Of a stretch of DNA of 64,000 nt, positions 36,110 through 45,469 are shown in pieces. The DNA lies in NCBI RefSeq assembly GCF_900105075.1, contig NZ_FNSK01000001.1, forward strand, positions 1,625,001 to 1,689,000. The letters are read 5' to 3'. The notes under the pieces were generated by a model, which was not told the DNA's origin, searched no databases, and worked only from the letters and a program-made list of their open reading frames with translations. The stretch's first letter is position 1; every line of letters begins with the position of its first letter. This DNA is from Rhodobacter sp. 24-YEA-8 (GTDB taxonomy: Bacteria > Pseudomonadota > Alphaproteobacteria > Rhodobacterales > Rhodobacteraceae). Position numbers and translations under genes: made by a program.

Positions 36110-37441
36110 ATGACGAGCGTGGCAACAATCCAGCCAGATCCTGCACCGATTGCGGCGTGCACTGTTTCGCGCGATGTGCAGAACTTCGAGATGCTCATCG
36201 ATGAGATGGAGCGGGAAATGGGCGAAGCCTGGGGCGACCTGAGCTTCGATGACGCACTGGTTTTTCTGGACCAGCCTGAAGCGTCCGAACTGGAATTCAT
36301 TGCGATCGCGCTGGATGCTGATGACGAAGGGGATCTCTCGCTGATCTCCGGCGTGATCCGGGCGGCGCGGGCCACCGGGACCCATGTCATCCTCGTCGCG
36401 AACCAGCTCAGCCCGACGGGATTGCATCAGCTGATGCGTCTCGGCGCTGATGATTTTGTTCCCTACCCGCTTCCCGATGGCGCGCTTCATGATGCGATCA
36501 GCCGCGTTCGCGCGGCCGCAACCGCCAAAGCAGCCGCCACAGCAAATGCGGCCGCTGTACGGACAGCGACCGCACAGGCCGCCCCCCCTGCCGCAACCGC
36601 GAATGCGCTTGTTCTGGTAGAGGATGCGAGCAACGCACCTTCCTTCCGCGCCAGCGGCAATCGCCATGGCCTCGTGCTGCCGATCCATGGCATGGCCGGT
36701 GGTTCCGGGTCGTCCACCTTCGCGGCAAACCTCGCCTGGGAGCTGGCCAATGCCGATAAGCTGAACCCGCCGCGCGTCTGCCTGATGGATCTCGATTTTC
36801 AGTATGGGTCTATCGCGACCTATCTCGACCTGCCCAGGAAGGATGCGATCTTCGAGATCCTCACCGATCCTGGCCAGGTCGACAGCGATCTGCTGATCAA
36901 GTCGATGCAGACCTTCAACGAGCGGCTTTGCGTCTTTACGGCACCTGCCGAGATGCTGCCGCTTGATATCATCTCGGGCGAAGATCTCGGCCGGCTGATC
37001 GACATGGCCGTGGCGAATTTCGATTTCGTGCTGATCGACATGCCGAAAACGGTTGTGACCTGGACTGAAGCCGTGCTGTCGCGCGCCCATATCTATTTCG
37101 CGCTGCTCGATCTCGATCTGCGCTCGGCGCAGAATGTCCTGCGCTTTGTGCGCGCCCTGAAAGCCGAGGCGCTGCCGCATGAGAAGCTGCGCTATGTGCT
37201 GAACAAGGCGCCGAAATTTACCGATCTTTCCGCTAAGGCGCGGGTCAAGCGGATGTCGGAAAGCCTTGATATCCAGATCGAGGTTCAGCTTCCCGATGGC
37301 GGAGCTGCGGTGACGCAGGCCAATGACCACGGCCTGCCGCTGTCCGAAAGCTCTGCCAAAAACCCGCTGCGCAAGGAACTGCAAAAGCTCGCGAAATCGC
37401 TGTTCGAGCTCAATAAGGCCCAGGCCAGCGCCCGGTCGTAA
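36110..37441 (+). CDS. cpaE: Tad locus ATPase CpaE/TadZ
   Basis: 443 residues. An N-terminal receiver-like domain (residues 20-135) without phosphorylation consensus, an Ala/Thr-rich linker of about 30 residues, then a MinD/ParA-type ATPase domain: deviant Walker A HGMAGGSGSSTFAANLAW and Walker B-like RVCLMDLDFQYGS and FDFVLIDMPKTV. TadZ proteins place the Tad machine at a cell pole. It begins a second transcription unit after the terminator. Confidence 0.92.
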   Translation: MTSVATIQPDPAPIAACTVSRDVQNFEMLIDEMEREMGEAWGDLSFDDALVFLDQPEASELEFIAIALDADDEGDLSLISGVIRAARATGTHVILVANQLSPTGLHQLMRLGADDFVPYPLPDGALHDAISRVRAAATAKAAATANAAAVRTATAQAAPPAATANALVLVEDASNAPSFRASGNRHGLVLPIHGMAGGSGSSTFAANLAWELANADKLNPPRVCLMDLDFQYGSIATYLDLPRKDAIFEILTDPGQVDSDLLIKSMQTFNERLCVFTAPAEMLPLDIISGEDLGRLIDMAVANFDFVLIDMPKTVVTWTEAVLSRAHIYFALLDLDLRSAQNVLRFVRALKAEALPHEKLRYVLNKAPKFTDLSAKARVKRMSESLDIQIEVQLPDGGAAVTQANDHGLPLSESSAKNPLRKELQKLAKSLFELNKAQASARS

Positions 37442-37464
37442 TTCTTTCCCAAAGGCACGCTTTC

Positions 37465-38913
37465 ATGTTCAGCCGTTTCAAAAAAGATGCTGCCCAGGGT
37501 AAGCCCGCTGCGCCTGCCGCTCCGGTGGACAGGGCGCCCGCTGCGGCCACCGCTGCGGGCACCGTCAAGGTAACACGCCCGACCTCGATGATGGGCGGCA
37601 AAGCCTCGCCGGCCGAGGTCGCACAGGTCGATAAGGAAGCCAAACGCCGCCACCGGATGATGGAGCTCAAGCTAGAGATCCACAAACGGCTCCTGGAAAA
37701 CCTGAACCTCTCGGCGCTGGAACATGCCTCCGAGCAAAGCCTGAAATCAGAGATCTCGACCCAGACCTCCGAGGCGCTGGATGAGCTTTCCGTCGCGCTG
37801 AACGCCAGTGACCGCGCCATCCTGGTGCAGGAGCTTTATGACGAGGTCATGGGGCTTGGTCCGCTGGAGCCTTTGCTGAAAGACGAAACCGTCAACGATA
37901 TTCTCGTGAACGGCCCTTTCCGCGTTTTCGTCGAGCGCGGCGGCAAGCTGGAACTGTCGGACATCACCTTCCGCGATGAACGTCACCTGATGCGGATCAT
38001 CGACAAGATCGTGTCCGCCGTGGGCCGTCGCGTCGATGAATCGAACCCCTATTGCGACGCCCGTCTGCTGGATGGGTCGCGTTTCAACTGTATGGTGCCG
38101 CCGGTTGCGGTGGACGGATCTCTGGTTTCCATCCGGAAATTCAAGAAAGAAAAGCTGAAGATCGAAGACCTCGTGCGCTTTGGTGCCTTTACCGAGGAAA
38201 TGGCCGCCTATCTCCAGGCCGCCGTATCGACGCGGCTGAACATCATCGTGTCGGGCGGCACGGGGTCAGGGAAAACCACCACGCTGAACGCGCTGTCCTC
38301 ATTCATCGACAATACTGAACGCGTGCTGACCATCGAGGATACGGCGGAACTTCAGCTGCAACAGGTCCATGTCGGCCGGATGGAAAGCCGCCCCGCCAAC
38401 GTCGAAGGCAAAGGCGCCGTGACGCAGCGTGACTGTCTGCGCAATGCGCTCAGGATGCGGCCTGACCGGATCATCGTGGGCGAAACCCGCGGCGAAGAGG
38501 TCATCGATATGCTGCAGGCCATGAACACGGGCCATGACGGATCCATGACCACGATCCACGCCAATAACCCGCGTGACGGCATATCGCGTCTGGAAAACAT
38601 GGTCGCGATGGCCGGGATCGAAATGCCGCTGAAGGCCGTGCGCAGCCAGATCGCCTCGGCGGTGAACGTGATCGTCCAGGCCTCGCGCCTGCAGGACGGC
38701 TCACGCCGCATGACCTCGATCACCGAAATCACCGGCATGGAAGGCGAAGTGCTCTCGATGCAGGAAATCTTCCGCTTCGAACGCCTTGGCGTCGAGCCTT
38801 CGGGCAAGATCATCGGCCGTTTTAACGCGACCGGCATCCGTTCGGCCCATTCCGAGCGTTTCCGTTCCTGGGGCTTTGATCTGCCCGCCTCCATCTACGA
38901 ACCCATCGCGTAA
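37465..38913 (+). CDS. cpaF: Tad secretion ATPase CpaF/TadA
   Basis: Hexameric motor for pilus assembly. 482 residues: a Pro/Ala-rich N-terminus, an N-domain ([20 protein letters not shown]), and the C-terminal type II/IV secretion ATPase core with Walker [15 protein letters not shown], Asp box [10 protein letters not shown], Walker [16 protein letters not shown] and His box [11 protein letters not shown]. Full length. Confidence 0.97.
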   Translation: MFSRFKKDAAQGKPAAPAAPVDRAPAAATAAGTVKVTRPTSMMGGKASPAEVAQVDKEAKRRHRMMELKLEIHKRLLENLNLSALEHASEQSLKSEISTQTSEALDELSVALNASDRAILVQELYDEVMGLGPLEPLLKDETVNDILVNGPFRVFVERGGKLELSDITFRDERHLMRIIDKIVSAVGRRVDESNPYCDARLLDGSRFNCMVPPVAVDGSLVSIRKFKKEKLKIEDLVRFGAFTEEMAAYLQAAVSTRLNIIVSGGTGSGKTTTLNALSSFIDNTERVLTIEDTAELQLQQVHVGRMESRPANVEGKGAVTQRDCLRNALRMRPDRIIVGETRGEEVIDMLQAMNTGHDGSMTTIHANNPRDGISRLENMVAMAGIEMPLKAVRSQIASAVNVIVQASRLQDGSRRMTSITEITGMEGEVLSMQEIFRFERLGVEPSGKIIGRFNATGIRSAHSERFRSWGFDLPASIYEPIA

Positions 38914-38922
38914 GGCCAGGCC

Positions 38923-39891
38923 ATGACCATTTCGATTGCGCCCCTCATCTATGTCATGATCTTCGTTGCCGTCATTGTACTGGTCGAGGGGATTTACCTC
39001 ACGGTCTTCGGCAAATCGATCAAGCTGAACAGCCGCATCTCGCGCCGGCTGACGCTGCTTGAGAAGAACGGCAACCGCGAAGAGGTGCTCGCCCAGCTCC
39101 GCAAGGAGATGAACCAGCACCTGAACTCGAAGAATATTCCGCTATATTCGATCCTGGCCAAAAAGGCGCAGCGCGCGAATATCGCCTTTTCGCCGGTGCA
39201 GCTGATCGGGTTGATGGGGGCGCTTGGGGTTGTGGCCTTCCTGCTGCTGACCATCGGCACCTCCGCCGAATTCGGGGTCCGGATCCTTGCCGCCATCGGG
39301 ATGGGCGTGGGTGGCATCTATGTCTGGGTCAATGGCAAGGCCAAAAAGCGGATGAACCTTATGGAAGAGCAGCTTCCGGATGCCATCGACCTGATGGTGC
39401 GGTCTCTGCGCGTCGGTCACCCGTTCTCAGCGGCGATCAACATCGTCTCGAAAGAGGTCCCCGACCCGCTCGGCACCGAATTCGGCGTGATCGCTGATGA
39501 GGCCGCTTATGGCGCGGATATATCCGAGAGCCTGAAGAACTTTGCCGAACGGATGGACAGCCAGGATCTGCGCTTCCTTGCCGTCGCAGTGACCATCCAG
39601 CAGCAATCGGGCGGCAACCTTGCCGAGATTCTCGACGGATTGTCGAAAGTGGTGCGGGCGCGGTTCAAGCTGTTCCGCAAGGTACGCGCCATCACCGCCG
39701 AGGCGAAATGGTCGGGCATGTTCCTCTCGGCCTTCCCGATCCTCGCGCTGATCATGATCAACGTGATCCAGCCGAACTATTATGACGGCGTAAGGGAAAC
39801 CCCGGTCTTCGTTCCCGCCGCCCTCGTGGTCTGCGCCTTCCTCATCATCAACGTGATCTTCATGAAGATCATGGTCAACATCAAGGTCTGA
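38923..39891 (+). CDS. tadB: Flp pilus inner-membrane platform protein TadB
   Basis: 322 residues with an N-terminal helix (IYVMIFVAVIVLVEGIYLTVF), a pair of helices around residues 90-130 and two near the C-terminus (FLSAFPILALIMINVI, ALVVCAFLIINVIF). The type II secretion F domain is seen in LPDAIDLMVRSLRVGHPFSAAI and VAVTIQQQSGGNLAEILDGL. Works as a pair with TadC. Nine nt after cpaF. Confidence 0.95.
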   Translation: MTISIAPLIYVMIFVAVIVLVEGIYLTVFGKSIKLNSRISRRLTLLEKNGNREEVLAQLRKEMNQHLNSKNIPLYSILAKKAQRANIAFSPVQLIGLMGALGVVAFLLLTIGTSAEFGVRILAAIGMGVGGIYVWVNGKAKKRMNLMEEQLPDAIDLMVRSLRVGHPFSAAINIVSKEVPDPLGTEFGVIADEAAYGADISESLKNFAERMDSQDLRFLAVAVTIQQQSGGNLAEILDGLSKVVRARFKLFRKVRAITAEAKWSGMFLSAFPILALIMINVIQPNYYDGVRETPVFVPAALVVCAFLIINVIFMKIMVNIKV

Positions 39892-39900
39892 GGCACGATC

Positions 39901-40884
39901 ATGCTCCAATCCATCAACTCTGTGCTTACGGGACTGCTCGGGCCACTGGGGCCGCTGATCGCAATCGCCGGGCTCGGGATCGTGCTGGTGCTGATCGCCC
40001 TGCCGACAATGTTGAAAAAACAGCGCGACCGTTTCGCCGAACTCGGCGTCCAGGCGGGCATCCGGGGGGCGGCTGCCGACGCAGGCAAATCAAACCGCCT
40101 GCGCCGCATGAGCTCGGGCGACCGGCTTGAGAAATACGCCCATCTGCTGGAGCCGCAAAAGGCCGAAGAACTCTCTGCGCTGCGTCTGAAACTGATGCGG
40201 GCGGGCTATCCCGACAAGGGCGCGGTGCGCCTGTTCCACGCCGCCAAAATGGTGCTTGGTCTTGGCGGCCTTGTGCTGGGTGTGGCTTTCGCGCTGATCA
40301 ATTCGACCGATGAGACCTCGACCACCAGTTTGCTGATCTATGGCGCGCTGCCCGGGGTTATTGGCTATTACCTGCCGGTATACTGGATCGAAAAGCGGGT
40401 CGCCATGCGCCAGACCGAGATCATCCAGGGCTTTCCCGATGCGCTGGACATGATGCTGGTCTGCGTCGAGGCAGGTCAGTCGCTTGACCAGTCGATCATC
40501 CGCGTCGGCCGTGAAAGCCGCGCCGGCTACCCTGCCCTTGCCGATGAATTCGACCTGGTCGCCCAGGAGGTCAAGGCCGGCAAGGAACGCACACAGGTGT
40601 TGCGCGATATGTCCGACCGGGTCGGCATCCCGGATGTCGCCTCTTTCGTGACCACATTGGTGCAATCGGCGACCTTCGGGACGCCCGTCGCCGAGGCCCT
40701 GCGTGTCTATTCCGCCGATATGCGGGACAAGCGTGTGATGCGGGCCGAAGAAAAGGCAAATATGCTGCCTACGAAGCTCACTCTGGGAACTATGATGTTC
40801 ACAGTTCCGCCGCTGCTGATTATCCTGATCGGGCCTTCGGTCTGGGGTATCGTGACCATGCTGGGGCAAATGGGCGGCAAGTGA
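39901..40884 (+). CDS. tadC: Flp pilus inner-membrane platform protein TadC
   Basis: 327 residues, second GspF-like platform subunit. Hydrophobic helices lie at 14-32, around 115-160 and at the C-terminus (FTVPPLLIILIGPSVWGIV). The core GFPDALDMMLVCVEAGQSLD and FVTTLVQSATFGTPVAEALR matches TadC. Nine nt after tadB. Confidence 0.95.
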   Translation: MLQSINSVLTGLLGPLGPLIAIAGLGIVLVLIALPTMLKKQRDRFAELGVQAGIRGAAADAGKSNRLRRMSSGDRLEKYAHLLEPQKAEELSALRLKLMRAGYPDKGAVRLFHAAKMVLGLGGLVLGVAFALINSTDETSTTSLLIYGALPGVIGYYLPVYWIEKRVAMRQTEIIQGFPDALDMMLVCVEAGQSLDQSIIRVGRESRAGYPALADEFDLVAQEVKAGKERTQVLRDMSDRVGIPDVASFVTTLVQSATFGTPVAEALRVYSADMRDKRVMRAEEKANMLPTKLTLGTMMFTVPPLLIILIGPSVWGIVTMLGQMGGK

Positions 40885-40906
40885 GGTCGGGATTGAGCGT
40901 GTTGGT

Positions 40907-41467
40907 TTGAGATTTGCGGTCAGTGTTGTGCTGATCGCGACCCTGCTGGCCGCCTGTGGAAATACGGGCGGTCCTGGTGCGTCGCGAAATACGCCTTTCG
41001 GGGTGAATCCCAAAGGCGCGGCGGTTGACGGGTTGATTGTCGGACATCGTCTGATGGCGGCGGGCGAGCCGGAGCTTGCGCTGAAAGCCTATTACCGTGC
41101 CGCCGCCGAAGACGGGATCAGCGTCGATACGCTTTCCGCAATCGGATCGGCCAATCTGGCGCTTGGCCGGCTGGGCCAGGCCGAACAGGTGCTGCGCAAT
41201 GCGCTGAAACAGGATGAGACCTTTGTCCCTGCCCTGAACAACCTTGGCGTCGTGCTGATGGAGCGCGGCAAGCTTGGCGAAGCGCGGCTTGTCTTCCAAC
41301 AGGCCTATGCGCTGGACAGTGGCCAATCGGACTCGATACGCGACAATCTGAAACTCGCTATCGCCCGGACCGAAAACAGGGTGTATGATGACGCCAGTGA
41401 GGAAAAGGGCGAATTCCAGCTCGTGCGCCGCGAGAAGGGGCAATATGTCCTTCTGACAGAGCTCTGA
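40907..41467 (+). CDS. tadD: TPR lipoprotein TadD
   Basis: 186 residues starting at a TTG codon: no ATG or GTG in frame would preserve the lipoprotein signal LIATLLAAC (Cys17). TPR repeats follow (LMAAGEPELALKAYYRAAAE, ANLALGRLGQAEQVLRNAL, NLGVVLMERGKLGEARLVFQ). TadD is a pilotin-like lipoprotein needed for secretin assembly. The C-terminal part EKGEFQLVRREKGQYVLLTEL is extra to the repeats. Confidence 0.88.
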   Translation: MRFAVSVVLIATLLAACGNTGGPGASRNTPFGVNPKGAAVDGLIVGHRLMAAGEPELALKAYYRAAAEDGISVDTLSAIGSANLALGRLGQAEQVLRNALKQDETFVPALNNLGVVLMERGKLGEARLVFQQAYALDSGQSDSIRDNLKLAIARTENRVYDDASEEKGEFQLVRREKGQYVLLTEL

Positions 41468-41528
41468 GACGTCGGGCAAAGGCTGGAACCAGGCCTGAAT
41501 TGGGCAGTAAAAGATAAAAGGACGCAAA

Positions 41529-42386
41529 ATGCGCCACCTGGTTTTTGTGACACTGTGCCTCGGGGGCGCAGTTTTTCTTGCCGGATGCCAGAAGAATTCC
41601 GACGCGCAGGTTCAGCGCGCGCTCAAAGACGTCAATGTCATTGATGAAGCGAACCTCAACGACATCATGCTCACGGTCAGCGATCCCAAAGAGGCCGTGG
41701 CCTATTTCCAGGGTGCCCTGCAAAAGGACCCGGGCCGGATCGATCTGATGCGCGGGCTCAGCAAATCGCTGGTGCGCGCCGGCAAGCCGATGGAAGCTGC
41801 CCAGGTGCTGGAACGGATCGTCACCATGGAAGGCAGTAATCCCGAAGACAAGGTGATGCTGGCAGACGCGCAGATCCGCTCCAATGAATGGGCCAGGGCC
41901 AAGGCGACGCTCGCGACCATTCCGCCGACCCATGAGACCTTTGACCGCTACCGGCTGGAGGCGATGGTCGCCGACAGCGACAAGAACTGGAAAAAGGCCG
42001 ACAGCTTCTATGAAATCGCGGCCGGTCTGACCACGAAACCCTCGGGCATCTACAATAACTGGGGTTTCTCGAAACTGACCCGCAAGGAATTCGCCGGCGC
42101 CGAGCGGCTATTCTCGCAGGCGCTGACCTATGATCCGACGATGTTCACCGCCAAAAATAACCTCGTCATGTCGCGCGCCGCACAGCGCAAATACGACCTG
42201 CCGGTGATCGATATGACCCAGACCGAACGGGCCGAGCTGCTCTACACCATGGCGCTGGCCGCGATCAAACAAGGCGATGTCTCGGTCGGCAAGGGGCTCT
42301 TGCAGCAGGCTGTCGACACCCATCCGCAACATTTCGAAGCCGCCGCCCGCAGCCTGGCCGCCCTCGACAACAATGTGACCAACTGA
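41529..42386 (+). CDS. Second TPR lipoprotein of the tad locus
   Basis: 285 residues with lipobox FLAGC (Cys20) and about six TPR-like repeats (AVAYFQGALQKDPGRIDLMR, LVRAGKPMEAAQVLERIV, WKKADSFYEIAAGLTTKPSG, FAGAERLFSQALTYDPTMF). Similar in layout to TadD. It is 61 nt after tadD and 3 nt before the prepilin peptidase gene. Probably an outer-membrane assembly factor. Confidence 0.85.
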   Translation: MRHLVFVTLCLGGAVFLAGCQKNSDAQVQRALKDVNVIDEANLNDIMLTVSDPKEAVAYFQGALQKDPGRIDLMRGLSKSLVRAGKPMEAAQVLERIVTMEGSNPEDKVMLADAQIRSNEWARAKATLATIPPTHETFDRYRLEAMVADSDKNWKKADSFYEIAAGLTTKPSGIYNNWGFSKLTRKEFAGAERLFSQALTYDPTMFTAKNNLVMSRAAQRKYDLPVIDMTQTERAELLYTMALAAIKQGDVSVGKGLLQQAVDTHPQHFEAAARSLAALDNNVTN

Positions 42387-42389
42387 GCC

Positions 42390-42887
42390 ATGACAATACC
42401 AACCATCACTCAGGCCCTGTGGTTCCTGCCCTTCTGCCTGCCGATTGCGCTCTGGGTCTCTTATACCGACCTGAAATACATGAAGATCCGCAACAATGCC
42501 TGTCTGGCGATGATTGCGGCCTATGCCGTTGTCGGCTGGCCGGCGCTTGGGCTGCACACCTGGCTCTGGGGCTGGGCGATCATGGCAATCGTGCTGGTCT
42601 TCGGCTTTTTCGGCAACGCGGTCGGCCTTTTTGGTGCCGGGGATGCCAAATTCGGCGCCGCGATGGCCGGCGTGTTTTCCGGCGGCGACCCCTGGCTGAT
42701 TGCGATGCTCTATGCGGGCTGCTCGATCGCCGCCCTTCTGGGCCAGCGCATCGCGCGGATGATCCCCGCAGTGCGGCGTGCCTCGCCCGACTGGGTGAGC
42801 TGGTCCTCGAAGAAATTCCCGATGGGACTGGCGCTGGCGCTGATGCTGATTTTGTACCTTCTCGCCGCCTTCCTGCCCAAAGGCTGA
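42390..42887 (+). CDS. cpaA: Prepilin peptidase TadV/CpaA
   Basis: 165-residue membrane aspartic protease that cleaves prepilins. The two catalytic aspartates are in SYTDLKYMKIRNNA (near residue 26) and FGAGDAKFGAAM (near residue 84), the A24 peptidase G-x-G-D pattern. Four to five hydrophobic helices. It would process the two small prepilins at the start of the locus. Confidence 0.92.
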   Translation: MTIPTITQALWFLPFCLPIALWVSYTDLKYMKIRNNACLAMIAAYAVVGWPALGLHTWLWGWAIMAIVLVFGFFGNAVGLFGAGDAKFGAAMAGVFSGGDPWLIAMLYAGCSIAALLGQRIARMIPAVRRASPDWVSWSSKKFPMGLALALMLILYLLAAFLPKG

Positions 42888-42916
42888 CATTATTCCCTGC
42901 AAACTGCAGCGATAAC

Positions 42917-42950
42917 GGGCCGCTCTCTCCGGGGCGGCCCTTTGCTTTTC
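42917..42950 (+). terminator. Terminator after the prepilin peptidase gene
   Basis: GGGCCGC and GCGGCCC arms around a 10-nt loop, followed by TTTGCTTTTC. Confidence 0.75.
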
Positions 42951-43007
42951 CGGCAGTGCCAAAGGCGCAGACCGGCTGTGGGACAGAGACAGACAGGGAC
43001 GCGGAAG

Positions 43008-44339
43008 ATGAATGTGCAGCTGACCAATCCAGATGGCGTCACCTCCGGCGTCCAGGCACCGCCTTCGCCGCGCTCGCTGGCCGATACCGGCATAGGCATC
43101 GTCATGCTGCGCGATATCCTGCTGAAGACCATGTTCCGCACCAATCTTGATCTTTGTTCGAAGATCAGTCAGGCAATCTCGCTGCCGGTGCCGCTGACCC
43201 AGGAGCTGATCGACCTCGCCCGCAGTCAGCGCCTTTTGGAGGCGACCGGCACCATGCATGCCAATGCCGGCAATGAAATGGGCTATCAGCTGACCGACGC
43301 CGGCAAGGCACGCGCGCTGGATGCGCTCGCCCAGTCGGAATATTATGGCGCGGTGCCGGTGCCGCTGGATCAGTATGGCGAACAGATCAAACGCCAGTCG
43401 ATCCGCAATATCTCGCTCAACCGTGACCAGCTGATGGCTGGTATGGGCGGGCTGATCCTGCCCCCGGACCTGATCGGCAATCTGGGCCCGGCCGTGACTT
43501 CGGGCCGCTCGATCCTGATGTATGGCCCCCCGGGCAACGGCAAGTCATCGATCTCGCACGGGATCCGCAAAGCGATTGGCGACAAAGTCTATGTGCCGCG
43601 TGCGATTGAATATTCCGGCCAGGTGATCTCGGTCTATGACCCGATCGTCCATGCCGCAGCCGAGGCCGCGGTCGACGACCCGAACAGCCTGCGCCGCACC
43701 TCGAACCGTTTCGACAACCGCTATGTCTATTGCGAGCGTCCTTCGGTGATCACCGGAGGTGAGCTGTCGCTCGATATGCTCGACCTCGCCTATAATCCGG
43801 TGTCGCGCACCTATCAGGCGCCGTTGCAGCTGAAGGCGACCGGCGGCATTTTCATCATCGATGACCTTGGCCGCCAGGCCGAGCCGCCGCAAAAGATCGT
43901 CAACCGCTGGATCGTTCCGCTGGAGGAAAGCCGCGATATCCTCGCATTGCAATCGGGCGAGAAATTCACCGTGCCCTTCGACACGCTGGTGATCTTCTCG
44001 ACCAACTTCCACCCCAACCAGATCTTCGACGGCGCGGCTCTGCGCCGGATCTTCTTCAAGATCATCATCAATGGTCCAAGCCAGGAGATGTTCCTGAAGA
44101 TCTTCGCGATGGTTGCACGCAAAAAGAAAATGCCGCTGGATGAAAAAGCGCTGATGTATCTCCTGAAGGTCAAATATCCGACCATCGACATGAATTTCGC
44201 GAATTATCAGCCGACCTTCCTGATTGATCAGATGATCTCGATGTGTCAGTTCGAAGGCATCCCGAACCAGATGAGCCCCGAGCTGATCGACCGCGCCTGG
44301 GGCAATATGTTCGTAGAACAGGCCGATTTCGCGCATTGA
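43008..44339 (+). CDS. AAA-type ATPase at the end of the tad locus
   Basis: 443 residues. The N-terminal 130 residues include helices that could form a winged helix (PVPLTQELIDLARSQRLLEA, YQLTDAGKARALDAL). An AAA core follows: Walker A MYGPPGNGKSSI (residues 171-182), Walker B GGIFIIDDLGRQ, and sensor TLVIFSTNFHPNQ. The start is the ATG of MNVQLTNPDG. I recall homologues next to tad genes in other alphaproteobacteria but know no defined role; regulation or energising of pilus function is a guess. It ends at the edge of the tRNA-Val island. Confidence 0.82.
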   Translation: MNVQLTNPDGVTSGVQAPPSPRSLADTGIGIVMLRDILLKTMFRTNLDLCSKISQAISLPVPLTQELIDLARSQRLLEATGTMHANAGNEMGYQLTDAGKARALDALAQSEYYGAVPVPLDQYGEQIKRQSIRNISLNRDQLMAGMGGLILPPDLIGNLGPAVTSGRSILMYGPPGNGKSSISHGIRKAIGDKVYVPRAIEYSGQVISVYDPIVHAAAEAAVDDPNSLRRTSNRFDNRYVYCERPSVITGGELSLDMLDLAYNPVSRTYQAPLQLKATGGIFIIDDLGRQAEPPQKIVNRWIVPLEESRDILALQSGEKFTVPFDTLVIFSTNFHPNQIFDGAALRRIFFKIIINGPSQEMFLKIFAMVARKKKMPLDEKALMYLLKVKYPTIDMNFANYQPTFLIDQMISMCQFEGIPNQMSPELIDRAWGNMFVEQADFAH

Positions 44340-44430
44340 AACTTAAGGACGATACGCACGTCAGCACGACTCCCTTCTCACTCGCCTACGTGATCCAGCC
44401 GAGCGGGAACGCCGCGACGAAGTGGTGAGC

Positions 44431-44721
44431 CTAGCCAGTGACGCGCTCTTTCAGGGGAGACAGCAGATCATGGACGCCGAAAGGAAGCTGGTGCGGGCTG
44501 GCGAAGGTCACGCCCTCGCGACTTTCATACTGGTGCGCCACCAGAAGAAGCGCGGCCTGCACCATCAGGGCATTGTCAGCGGTGAAGGGCTGGCCGGTAT
44601 AAGCCGCCACCCACATCGCCGCGACATTGGCGTAATGGGTCAGCAGTTCGGGGTCGACATCACCAAATTCACCTTCGGCAAGGTCGAGATGCGCCCGGTC
44701 AAGGGCGATAGACAGGGACAT
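44431..44721 (-). CDS. Phage head-tail connector (gp6-like) protein, prophage remnant
   Basis: 96 residues: MSLSIALDRAHLDLAEGEFG, DPELLTHYANVAAMWVAAYTG, then MVQAALLLVAHQYESREGV and the C-terminal FGVHDLLSPLKE. This fits the gp6-like head-tail connector family (first residues ALDRAHL and the LLVAHQYE helix). No other head or tail gene is beside it, so it is a stranded morphogenesis gene. The longer open frame upstream (MCQSFSF...) is outside the domain. Confidence 0.75.
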   Translation of the reverse strand: MSLSIALDRAHLDLAEGEFGDVDPELLTHYANVAAMWVAAYTGQPFTADNALMVQAALLLVAHQYESREGVTFASPHQLPFGVHDLLSPLKERVTG

Positions 44722-44912
44722 GGCAGCACTCACAACAAACGATTTTGTTATAATACAACACCTCCATGCCAGGGAGTGAATCTGAAAAGAGAAGCTCTGA
44801 CACAACTTGACCGTGAATTTTCATTGCTTAAGACTACATGCACCAACGCTGCGGCAGGGTGTCGTAGTGGGATGGTGATTTACGCGGAGGCGCTAAACAC
44901 AGGAGGTTTATT

Positions 44913-44990
44913 ATGAACTACTTTGAGGTTTCTCCGGATATTGAATGGAGAAACAATAATGAAGGTAAAATACAAAACGAAGCAAAATGA
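44913..44990 (+). CDS. Tiny ORF with strong ribosome site in an AT-rich islet
   Basis: 25 codons, MNYFEVSPDIEWRNNN ending IQNEAK, preceded by AGGAGGTTTATT, the best ribosome site in this region. It overlaps the following small ORF. The islet (about 44710-45470) is much more AT-rich than the rest of the window and uses AAA, ATA and AAT codons, so it was acquired recently. Confidence 0.4.
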   Translation: MNYFEVSPDIEWRNNNEGKIQNEAK

Positions 44991-45132
44991 AACCGAATAT
45001 CCTTGCGGAACAAAGGTGAAAACCTTTTCGAGCAGCATTGATTTTGATACTGGGACGGATTGGCTAGCTGTTGTGTCTTCGATCTTTTCTATCATCCCAG
45101 TGCTGATGGAAGTTATTTCGAAGTTCTTCTAA
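44959..45132 (+). CDS. Small protein with C-terminal membrane helix in the AT-rich islet
   Basis: 57 residues: polar, basic N-terminus MKVKYKTKQNETEYPCGTKV, then acidic FDTGTDWLAVV and a hydrophobic tail VSSIFSIIPVLMEVISKFF, a likely membrane segment. GGAG lies 8 nt before the ATG. It resembles small toxin or phage proteins by build only; no family is recognised. It overlaps the 25-codon frame by 32 nt. Confidence 0.5.
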   Translation: MKVKYKTKQNETEYPCGTKVKTFSSSIDFDTGTDWLAVVSSIFSIIPVLMEVISKFF

Positions 45133-45345
45133 CATTAAAAAAGGTTCAGCCCCTTGGATATCCTTGGGGCTGGTCACTGAAAAGTTATATTCCGGCGTAT
45201 CTTGCGCGAAGGACCACACGCCGGTTCCCTGAAAGGGGCGGAAGTTCGGGGATACCCCCATCCGGGCTGATGGCAGAGCATTAAAAATTGACAACGCTCA
45301 ACCCTACATTGCAGCATGGTGCGCGCAGAGCATCAGGGAAATAAA

Positions 45346-45469
45346 ATGAGAATTTCTAAAATAACTATTGAAAACCTCCGGTCAGTAGCTCACATGTCAG
45401 TAAATCTTGACAGCGTCACAACATTGATCGGCGGAAATAATGCCGGAAAACCAACAACACTAAAGACGC
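45346..45469 (+). pseudogene. 5' fragment of an OLD-like AAA ATPase/nuclease gene
   Basis: The first 41 codons of an SMC/OLD-type ATPase: MRISKITIENLRSVAHMSV, then LDSVTTLIGGNNAGKPTTLK. The layout (beta strand, ENLRS, ENN-GK-ST) is that of OLD-family nucleases, a class that includes phage-defence enzymes. The Walker A serine is replaced by proline (GKPT for GKST). At 45470 the IS5-type element begins and the rest of the gene is gone; it does not resume beyond the element. Confidence 0.75.

Noticed and set aside
44340..44430. Tail of a phage gene (...FVAAFPLGWIT) on the minus strand
   Set aside because: A short frame of about 14 codons with no start; could be a remnant but too short to support.
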